Shown one piece after another: positions 1 through 5,046 of a stretch of DNA of 5,046 nt. Position 1 is the first letter of the stretch, and each line of letters starts with the position of its first letter. The translations under genes were made by a program, and so were the position numbers. The notes under the pieces are model-generated. The model was not told where the DNA came from, made no database searches, and saw only the letters and a program-made list of their open reading frames with translations. The DNA lies in NCBI GenBank assembly GCA_947644185.1, contig CANRZC010000197.1:1-5046 (forward strand), read 5' to 3'. This stretch comes from an uncultured Acetatifactor sp. (GTDB lineage Bacteria > Bacillota > Clostridia > Lachnospirales > Lachnospiraceae).

Positions 1-56
1 TCCAGATCCTTGTCATAAGGGCCATAGTGTCCCGGCAGGTTGTGCTCTTTTTTCAC
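1..56 (-). CDS. Start of an unidentified gene (partial, first 18 codons), downstream of the fucosidase
   Basis: A frame opens at GTG (54-56) and runs open to the window edge, giving VKKEHNLPGHYGPYDKDL. The composition (Pro, Gly, Tyr and His mixed with charged residues) looks like real soluble protein, with no signal peptide. The start is supported by an AGGA at 66-69, inside the last codons of the fucosidase, nine bases upstream, and by only five bases separating the fucosidase TGA from this GTG. It is therefore probably the next gene of the same operon and translationally coupled to the fucosidase. I do not recognise the family from 18 residues and give no function. The GTG start is an inference. 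The nearby ATG at 59-61 is not usable, because it meets a TGA after two codons. Confidence 0.6.
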   Translation of the reverse strand, partial: MKKEHNLPGHYGPYDKDL

Positions 57-61
57 CTCAT

Positions 62-1378
62 TCAGTCCTCTTTCAGATATATTTCTACCACCGTATCCTT
101 CTCATCCGGCAGCGGATAACAATCCGATGCTTGGGGATTGAAGAAGAAAAAGGCATTCTGACTGAATTCTTTCAAATTCCAGAAATTTGCCTCCTTTATT
201 TCTGAATGGTCAGAAAGGAGACGCATCTTCTCTATCTTCCCAGCCATGTTCTCCAGGCAGACAGCTCCCACCTGCTCCTCCATCACATGGGCATAGAGAA
301 TTGCACCCTTGCGGGTGAAGCGCCCCCATTCCGGCTTCGGCAGCTCCGCATAGCCGCAGCCGTAAATGCTCTGGCTGTTCTTTCTCATCCACTCTCCCAC
401 CTCCCGCAGGATTGCCACAGACTCCTCTGGAATCTCCCCCTTTGCATTTGGTCCCACGTTCAGCAGGAGATTCCCTCCCTTGCTGACACATTCCACCAGC
501 ATATGGATGACCATTTTCGCGGATTTATAGTGATGGTCATGGGCAGCATAGCCCCAGTTGTTGTTCAATGTAATACAGGATTCCCAGGGAATGGGATTGC
601 CGCCTTCATCCCGCATGCCTTCCGGTGGAATCATCTGCTCCGGGGATGCAAAATCTCCCGAATAAGGGGTGGGATTCAGGGTCAGAATAGAGCCGGCACT
701 CTCCCCACTTCCCTCCAGACGGTTATCAATGATCACATCCGGCTGCAGCGAACGCACCATTTCGATAAGCTCCTTTGCCTTCCAGGTGTCACATTTCATA
801 TCCCCGTAGGAAAAATCAAACCACATCACATCCAGCTTTCCGTAGTCTGTGAGAAGCTCTCTGATCTGGCCAAACATGTACTCCAAATACTTGTCAAAAT
901 TCCGGTTCTCATTGGAGCACTCTGGATGATTGCGCATAGGATGATGCATATCTCCATAGTGGGGAAAATCTGGATGCCTCCAGTCGATCACAGAATAGTA
1001 CAGGCCCACGCGAATGCCTTCTGCCCGGAACGCGTCCAGGAACTCACGCACCAAGTCCCTGCCACAGGGCGTATTGGTAGACTTAAAATCCGTCAGTTTG
1101 GAGTCAAACAGACAGAAGCCGTCGTGGTGCTTGGCTGTGAGCACCGCATACTTCATGCCGGCCTCCTTTGCCAGTTTTGCCCATTCCTTCGGATCATAGT
1201 TCTCCGCCTGAAACTCCTGGCTAAATGGCTCGTAGGCCTCTCTGGTCAGCTGCTCTGTGCTCCTGACCCATTCCCCCCTGGCAGGGATGGCGTACAATCC
1301 CCAGTGGATGAACATGCCGAAGCGCGCATCCAGGTACCATTTGGTTCTCTTTGTCCTTTCTTCTACAACTCTGTTCAT
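62..1378 (-). CDS. Alpha-L-fucosidase, glycoside hydrolase family 29, cytoplasmic
   Basis: The 438-residue product matches GH29 enzymes, which remove alpha-L-fucose from glycan or glycoside ends by a retaining mechanism. Family landmarks appear in order: RFGMFIHWGLY (19-29), TAKHHDGF (81-88), GLYYSVIDW (125-133), DVMWFDF (183-189), GDFASPEQ (241-248), a WE pair (265-266) followed by NNNWGY, and SKGGNLLLNVGP (299-310). Asp188 in WFDF is the expected nucleophile. Glu247 in GDFASPE is my best candidate for the acid/base, because it aligns by motif with the Thermotoga enzyme's TAEY glutamate (from memory). A catalytic barrel of about 340 residues is followed by a short beta-rich C-terminal domain (about 345-438), so the protein looks complete. 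There is no signal peptide or anchor, so it acts in the cytosol on imported fucosides. The start is ATG 1376-1378 with a TAGGAGGT seven bases upstream. It is the second gene of a probable operon, 12 bp after the transglutaminase-like gene. Subfamily and linkage preference cannot be read from the sequence. Confidence 0.95.
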   Translation of the reverse strand: MNRVVEERTKRTKWYLDARFGMFIHWGLYAIPARGEWVRSTEQLTREAYEPFSQEFQAENYDPKEWAKLAKEAGMKYAVLTAKHHDGFCLFDSKLTDFKSTNTPCGRDLVREFLDAFRAEGIRVGLYYSVIDWRHPDFPHYGDMHHPMRNHPECSNENRNFDKYLEYMFGQIRELLTDYGKLDVMWFDFSYGDMKCDTWKAKELIEMVRSLQPDVIIDNRLEGSGESAGSILTLNPTPYSGDFASPEQMIPPEGMRDEGGNPIPWESCITLNNNWGYAAHDHHYKSAKMVIHMLVECVSKGGNLLLNVGPNAKGEIPEESVAILREVGEWMRKNSQSIYGCGYAELPKPEWGRFTRKGAILYAHVMEEQVGAVCLENMAGKIEKMRLLSDHSEIKEANFWNLKEFSQNAFFFFNPQASDCYPLPDEKDTVVEIYLKED

Positions 1379-1385
1379 TTTTTAA

Positions 1386-1393
1386 ACCTCCTA
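1386..1393 (-). promoter_or_regulatory. Shine-Dalgarno site of the fucosidase gene, containing the upstream stop codon
   Basis: On the minus strand TAGGAGGT is a near-perfect anti-16S match, seven bases before the ATG at 1376-1378. Its first three bases (1391-1393) are the TAG stop of the transglutaminase-like gene. A second in-frame stop, TAA at 1382-1384, follows two codons later, and the fucosidase ATG is in the same frame as the upstream gene. Ribosomes finishing the first gene are thus placed directly on the fucosidase start, which suggests translational coupling. Confidence 0.9.
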
Positions 1394-4069
1394 TCCGCTG
1401 CAGCCCGCAGCGTGAATCAACTTTAAAATCATATCCCCAGTGCCCACATTATACCCGGCCACACTGTAGATTCCTCTCATATTTCTGTCGATCAATACTG
1501 CCAAGGGAAGCTTTCCAGGCTCCAAATACAGCCTGCGGGCCAATGCCTCCATGTCAGCCCCAAAGTCGTGGAATAAAAGCTCTATCTTTGGCAGCGCCTG
1601 CAGTAGACGTGCGCAGGCAGGATTCTCCCGAATCTGCCTGCGGGCCGCCACAAAGAACAGACCAGCCTGTAGCGCCCCATATGCCTCTCTGCGCTCATAA
1701 ATTTCATGCAAGATATGTTCTGTAGGCTCCTCATCCTCTCCCAGCCAGACCAACAGACCGCCAGCCTCCTTCACACAGTCAGAGAGTAAAACCCTTCCCC
1801 CATCCTCTTTTTCCAGGGCAAAGTCCGCTATCCCATAGTCTGTGAGCAAATCAGGAAGCTTTGCCTGCGAAAGCTCCAGGTAAACCTCCCGCTCCTGTGC
1901 TTCTTGCAGCGTAAAGCAAAGCTGTTTTACCAGAAGATTGCCGTTTGGAAGACGATTTGTAGTCAATATTTTGTATTGTCCCGGGAGCACAGGAATCGAT
2001 TCCCCAAAGCCTTCACTGTTTTGGAGGTCCAGCTTTAACGGCACATAGGACACCCCGTCAAAACCAGACAGTGTCCAGTTTCCAAAATAATTCCATGCTA
2101 CCTGCTTTTGTCCAAAGACTCGAATCCTGCCAGTCCTCTCATTCCCCTCCAGGGAGATAAACCGTCCATCCGATGGGGACATGGCATTGGAAGCCAGCCT
2201 CTCCTGGGATCTCACCCAGGCCTGTGGCATTCCTTCCACAGGGTCCAGCCTGGCTGGTATCCCCAAAGTCCGCAGAAGCTGTACGCATACAGTTCTCTGG
2301 GTAAGTCTGCTTCCATAGCCGCTGCCCAGGGCTCCCGCTGCAGAGGTCACAAGATTTCCGTACTCGCCCTTTTGGTCCCACCGGATTCTGTCTCTCACCA
2401 GCCGCCAGGCCACCACCGGATCCCTGCATATTTCCCCTGCCAGGTCTCTGCCCTGGGAGCTGCTCTCCTGTTCCAGCCAGCCCCGGATAAATCTCCGGAA
2501 GGGATGGAGCATTTCGTTCCCCACTCTAGGGCAGAGAACATAGGGCACAAGCAGCGAATCCTCATAGGTACCTATCCAGGCTGCTGTCTCCTGACAGCTT
2601 TCCTCCAGTATTTCCACCGTTATGTCATGGTAATCCTTTTCCCGCAGACTTTCCAGCACTGCCAGCTTCCAACTATCCGGGTAAGCCCCATCTGTGGGCT
2701 TTGCCAGAAATGCCGCTATTTCTGGCTGGTTCCTGCAAGCCTTTTTCATGATGGCAGTCCATCTATCCCTCTCCTCCCCATGCAAGCCCGCTGTCACTTG
2801 TGTGGCCAATTCCTGGTCATAAAATCCGCTTTCTTTCTCCCGGCGCAGCCCATTCATCTCCTCTAATCGCTTTCTGCCTTTGAGCTTTTCTTTGCCAGAA
2901 ATAGTTACGTGGTTGTAGTCAGAATCCCTGGGGGCAAAAAAGGTCCATTCTTCCCATTTATCCCACAGCGGCAATGTGACACCCAAAATGATCTCACAGC
3001 ATTTCCCTTGTGTGGTGTCCACCACAGCCTCCCCGTATGCGCCATCCTTTGACGCCGTGACATGGATACTGCCAAGTCCTGTCCTGAGCACACACCTGCC
3101 CCTGGCATTGGTACACACACAGGCTATCTCACCGTAGCAAGCACCATTTATGACTTCAAAATGCACTATGGCCTCTGTCTGCGGTTTCCCCCATTTATCA
3201 TACACAGCCACTTCTTGATCTATCGTCTTGGCGTAGCGCCCTGTGTGATTTCGGACAAGACACATATCATTGCCAGGCAGTATTTGGGTATTGTCCTCCT
3301 CTGCACACGCTTCCTCCAAAGGAAGCAGCCACCGAGAATGCACCAGCATGGCCCTGGAGGCTGCATTGGAAAACCACCCTCTATTCAGTACCTCCTCCGG
3401 CTCACAGGCACCAAAAAAGACCCATTCTCCATCACACCATGCCTCCACCCAGGCATGATTGTCGTCACAGTGGGACCATAAAGGCACGTAAACTTGTCTG
3501 GCGGGAATCCCGATACTGCGAAGCGCCGATACCACAAAGGTAGACTCCTCCCCACAGCGGCCGTATGCGCAGTTGTATACATGCATGGGATTGGCTGTCC
3601 GCTCATCCGTCCCTCGGTATGTAGCTTGAGAAGCGCACCAGTAATTTACCTCCCTCACAGCCTGCCTCATATCCATTCCAGCGATTCTGTTTTCCAGCTC
3701 TCTGTAAAATTTTTCACGGTGTATCGTTAAATCCTCGTTGTTTACCCGATGATGCAGCACATATCCGGCAAACAATTTTTCTGGAACGCGGCCTGCAAAG
3801 GGTCCTTTTTCCCAGAGGAGAGCACCATGTCTGGCAAAGGCTTCAAAAAGCTCCACTGGATAATCCACAGCGTCGCTGATCGGCATGGAAGCATACAGAC
3901 ATTTCAAGGCTTCGGCCACATGATTGGCACAGGCTTCCTCTGGCCTAGAGGCTTCCCCTACTATACGCGCCACTTGTGCTGCCTTTTCGACGCAGCTTCC
4001 ACCCTCCATACGCTTAAGCTGCTCTCGAAAAGGCATCTCCAGCTCTCCCATCAGTTTCTGTGTAAACAT
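1391..4069 (-). CDS. Large cytoplasmic transglutaminase-like multidomain protein of unknown function
   Basis: The product has 892 residues, with no signal peptide or membrane segment. An N-terminal mainly helical region (1-140) leads into a transglutaminase/papain-like core (about 140-245). Here GRCGEES supplies Cys172, DNHAWVEAW supplies His205, and GACEPEE supplies a likely third residue, Glu223, where most relatives use Asp. A GIPAR motif (187-191) follows the Cys as in the superfamily. Residues about 283-365 look like an Ig or carboxypeptidase-regulatory beta domain. A charged, helical region (about 380-550) follows. Residues about 550-650 form a second transglutaminase-like unit (TLGIPARLD, then GMPQAWV) in which the catalytic Cys and His positions are Arg588 and Gln616. 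Another beta domain covers about 660-735. The end (about 736-890) resembles a TlpA/thioredoxin fold, with LPLAVLIDRN and GYNVGTG, but no CXXC. It has 26 cysteines, fitting a reducing cytosol. The start is ATG with AAAGGAG four bases upstream. Bacterial relatives are usually hydrolases or peptidases rather than crosslinkers, but the substrate is unknown. It is co-transcribed with a fucosidase. Confidence 0.85.
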   Translation of the reverse strand: MFTQKLMGELEMPFREQLKRMEGGSCVEKAAQVARIVGEASRPEEACANHVAEALKCLYASMPISDAVDYPVELFEAFARHGALLWEKGPFAGRVPEKLFAGYVLHHRVNNEDLTIHREKFYRELENRIAGMDMRQAVREVNYWCASQATYRGTDERTANPMHVYNCAYGRCGEESTFVVSALRSIGIPARQVYVPLWSHCDDNHAWVEAWCDGEWVFFGACEPEEVLNRGWFSNAASRAMLVHSRWLLPLEEACAEEDNTQILPGNDMCLVRNHTGRYAKTIDQEVAVYDKWGKPQTEAIVHFEVINGACYGEIACVCTNARGRCVLRTGLGSIHVTASKDGAYGEAVVDTTQGKCCEIILGVTLPLWDKWEEWTFFAPRDSDYNHVTISGKEKLKGRKRLEEMNGLRREKESGFYDQELATQVTAGLHGEERDRWTAIMKKACRNQPEIAAFLAKPTDGAYPDSWKLAVLESLREKDYHDITVEILEESCQETAAWIGTYEDSLLVPYVLCPRVGNEMLHPFRRFIRGWLEQESSSQGRDLAGEICRDPVVAWRLVRDRIRWDQKGEYGNLVTSAAGALGSGYGSRLTQRTVCVQLLRTLGIPARLDPVEGMPQAWVRSQERLASNAMSPSDGRFISLEGNERTGRIRVFGQKQVAWNYFGNWTLSGFDGVSYVPLKLDLQNSEGFGESIPVLPGQYKILTTNRLPNGNLLVKQLCFTLQEAQEREVYLELSQAKLPDLLTDYGIADFALEKEDGGRVLLSDCVKEAGGLLVWLGEDEEPTEHILHEIYERREAYGALQAGLFFVAARRQIRENPACARLLQALPKIELLFHDFGADMEALARRLYLEPGKLPLAVLIDRNMRGIYSVAGYNVGTGDMILKLIHAAGCSG

Positions 4070-4073
4070 AGTG

Positions 4074-4080
4074 CTCCTTT
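4074..4080 (-). promoter_or_regulatory. Ribosome binding site of the transglutaminase-like gene
   Basis: The minus strand reads AAAGGAG followed by CACT and then ATG (4067-4069). The match is good although the four-base spacer is on the short side. It settles the start at 4069, since no better-placed start with a ribosome binding site exists nearby. Confidence 0.8.
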
Positions 4081-4095
4081 CTCACCAGGAAATGG

Positions 4096-4144
4096 AAAAA
4101 GTCATTTTCCGACGAATAAATGTATTCTCCGAACAATGACTTTT
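4096..4144 (-). terminator. Probable intrinsic terminator after the chemotaxis-type gene, possibly an attenuator for the next operon
   Basis: On the minus strand the arms are AAAAGTCATT (4135-4144) and AATGACTTTT (4097-4106). Inside them UUCGG pairs with UCGGA using two G-U wobbles, and GAATA pairs with TATTC around a CATT loop. This makes 20 pairs per hairpin, interrupted only by two single mismatches, closing with a run of five Ts (4096-4100). It starts nine bases after the stop of the chemotaxis-type gene. The inner pairs rely on G-U in the minus-strand RNA and become A-C mismatches on the other strand, so the sense RNA is favoured. The stem base is A/U-rich and the U-run short, so efficiency is uncertain. 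The hairpin also lies in the leader of the next gene if transcription starts upstream of it. Confidence 0.6.
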
Positions 4145-4172
4145 ATATCCCATCAGCTGTTATAATCTTCAA
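4142..4172 (-). promoter_or_regulatory. Weak candidate sigma-A promoter for the transglutaminase-fucosidase operon
   Basis: The minus strand has TATAAA (4142-4147, five of six matches to the -10 consensus). TTGAAG (4167-4172, four of six matches to -35) lies upstream with a long 19-base spacer. It overlaps the last codons of the chemotaxis-type gene. Transcription would begin near 4135-4137, inside the left arm of the hairpin. A/T-rich sequence gives such matches by chance, so support is weak. No better promoter was found between the two genes. Confidence 0.2.
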
Positions 4173-4968
4173 TAATAGGCGGGATCTGAGACATCATATT
4201 ATCAACATCCTCAAACATAGCGCTCTTGGTGGTTCCCATGTTTCTCGCCATATTAATATGGCGCACCACCTCCTGATAGCGGTTCTTCATCTTTTCAAAA
4301 AAGCCACATAAGCTCTGAAGCTCCGCTTTGGAGGTATCAATGACCCCAGCTATCTCTACCTGCACCTGGGTAGCACCCTCTGCTGCTTGGGTTATGTTGT
4401 TAAATTTGTCATATGTTTCATCCATTTTCGATAAGCTTTTCCCCAATGCCTCATGAGAAGTATGTATGCTTACATTGAGCTTATCTGCACCCTGTTCCAC
4501 ATCATTGACACTTACATCCACCATAGCAGCCAGGCTTTTGATTTCGTCTGACAGATTTTTTACTTCGCTGGCCACCACTGCAAAGCCTTTCCCCCGCTCC
4601 CCCGCTCTTGCGGCTTCGATGGAAGCATTGATGGAAAGAATATTGGTCTGGTCTGCAATGGATACTATTTTTCCCATGCAGCTCTTGATCTCCTTGAAGG
4701 ACACTTGAAATGCCTCAAAGGTACTCTGCATCTCCTCAAAGTATCTCTCTATCTTCATGGAACTATTTTTGAGTTCCTCCACCTCGTTCTGCGCCTGCAT
4801 TGTAGACCTAAAGATGTTGTCCTTTACCTCTGCAAACTGGCTAGACACGGTATTGACACTGGAAAATGTCTGCTCAAAATCCTGCAGGGATGATTTAAAA
4901 TCTTCTGAATCACTGAGTACATTGTGAAAAGATTGATTTACCATGCTCAGCTCTTGAAGAGATTCCAC
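4153..4968 (-). CDS. Methyl-accepting chemotaxis-type signalling protein, soluble; N-terminus probably lost to a nonsense mutation
   Basis: From GTG 4966-4968 the product has 271 residues. It is almost wholly helical with heptad patterning, and carries the signature hairpin tip of receptor signalling domains: [20 protein letters not shown] (105-124), then [20 protein letters not shown]. That tip is the part that contacts CheA and CheW in known receptors. There is no transmembrane segment, HAMP or recognisable ligand domain, so a cytoplasmic signalling role is expected. The C-terminal [20 protein letters not shown] (245-264) is outside the classic domain and resembles tails I associate with Lachnospiraceae homologues (from memory). 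The start is doubtful. The GTG has no convincing ribosome binding site, and the ATG at 4942-4944 has only a weak AAGAG. The frame carries on upstream in protein-like sequence to a TAG at 5008-5010 and beyond. It may be a pseudogene remnant or a shortened protein. It probably has its own transcription unit, ending at the hairpin just downstream. Confidence 0.8.
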   Translation of the reverse strand: MESLQELSMVNQSFHNVLSDSEDFKSSLQDFEQTFSSVNTVSSQFAEVKDNIFRSTMQAQNEVEELKNSSMKIERYFEEMQSTFEAFQVSFKEIKSCMGKIVSIADQTNILSINASIEAARAGERGKGFAVVASEVKNLSDEIKSLAAMVDVSVNDVEQGADKLNVSIHTSHEALGKSLSKMDETYDKFNNITQAAEGATQVQVEIAGVIDTSKAELQSLCGFFEKMKNRYQEVVRHINMARNMGTTKSAMFEDVDNMMSQIPPIIEDYNS

Positions 4969-5046
4969 TTCACTCTGTACCAGCGCACGATGATACTCTT
5001 TCAGACTCTATTTCACTTTCTGGCTTGCGCCTGGCTTTTCTCTTTG
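4969..5046 (-). other. Upstream in-frame continuation of the chemotaxis-type gene, interrupted by TAG
   Basis: In the frame of the chemotaxis-type protein, 4969-5007 encodes [13 protein letters not shown], which runs smoothly into [12 protein letters not shown]. Beyond the TAG at 5008-5010, bases 5011-5046 encode QREKPGASQKVK, a hydrophilic linker-like stretch. Both sides look like coding sequence in the same frame, so the TAG is best explained as a point nonsense mutation, for example from CAG, GAG or AAG. The original start would lie outside the window. No alternative gene is visible in this stretch. Confidence 0.5.

Noticed and set aside
53..61. ATG right after the fucosidase TGA as a gene start
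   Set aside because: It reads ATG AGG TGA and stops after two codons. The GTG at 54-56 opens the real frame.
206..1426. Long plus-strand open frame (about 400 codons) opposite the fucosidase
   Set aside because: It lies antisense to a strongly conserved GH29 gene, its translation has no recognisable motif, and it has no ribosome binding site worth noting. It is a codon-usage shadow.
2108..2866. Plus-strand open frame of about 250 codons opposite the transglutaminase-like gene
   Set aside because: It is antisense to an uninterrupted 892-codon gene, and its translation is rich in Pro, His, Ser and Cys without domain features. It is a shadow.
4131..4136. TTGTTC as a -35 element for the operon
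   Set aside because: No acceptable -10 lies 16-18 bases downstream; that region reads GTCGGA or TCGGAA.
4097..4144. Inverted repeat as a repressor operator
   Set aside because: The extended pairing relies on G-U wobbles in one RNA strand and ends in a T-tract, which fits an RNA hairpin better than a protein-binding palindrome. An operator role is not excluded.
3749..4165. Plus-strand frame crossing the intergenic region and the 5' end of the transglutaminase-like gene
   Set aside because: It crosses the hairpin and the convincing ribosome binding site on the other strand, and its product has no protein-like features.
1..5046. CRISPR arrays, tRNA or rRNA genes, insertion sequences, phage or defence genes
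   Set aside because: No spaced repeats, cloverleaf-like segments, transposase motifs or terminal repeats were seen. The window is almost fully occupied by metabolic and signalling genes.

Overview
The window looks like a chromosomal piece of a gut-type Clostridia bacterium, most likely Lachnospiraceae. This rests on strong AGGAGG-type ribosome binding sites, tightly packed co-directional genes, a soluble chemotaxis-type signalling protein of a style I associate with that family, and an intracellular GH29 fucosidase. No marker gene fixes the taxon. All supported genes lie on the minus strand, so biological order runs from high to low coordinates.

Right end (4153-5046): the C-terminal part of a methyl-accepting-chemotaxis-type signalling protein without membrane segments. 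Its frame continues upstream in protein-like sequence, but a TAG at 5008-5010 interrupts it. The gene is therefore either broken by a nonsense mutation or restarted internally at a poor GTG or ATG site.

Intergenic region (4070-4152): it is dominated by a near-perfect 48-nt hairpin flanked by an A-tract and a T-tract. It reads as an intrinsic terminator for the chemotaxis-type gene. It also occupies almost all the space where a promoter for the next gene could be.

Middle (1391-4069): an 892-residue cytoplasmic multidomain protein. It has an apparently intact transglutaminase-like Cys-His-Glu core, an Ig/carboxypeptidase-regulatory-like beta domain, a second transglutaminase-like region that has lost its catalytic Cys and His, another beta domain, and a C-terminal thioredoxin-like fold without CXXC. 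Its biochemical role is unknown and it is the least understood item here.

Left (62-1378): a complete GH29 alpha-L-fucosidase without signal peptide. The gap from the previous gene is 12 nt, and the stop codon of that gene forms part of the fucosidase Shine-Dalgarno sequence. A further gene starts 5 nt after the fucosidase stop (GTG at 54-56) and leaves the window after 18 codons.

The last three genes look like one translationally coupled operon. The natural reading is intracellular processing of an imported fucosylated compound, with the transglutaminase-like protein acting on a related, perhaps peptide-bearing, substrate. That last link is inference from gene order only. No RNA genes, mobile elements, CRISPR arrays or long repeats were seen.
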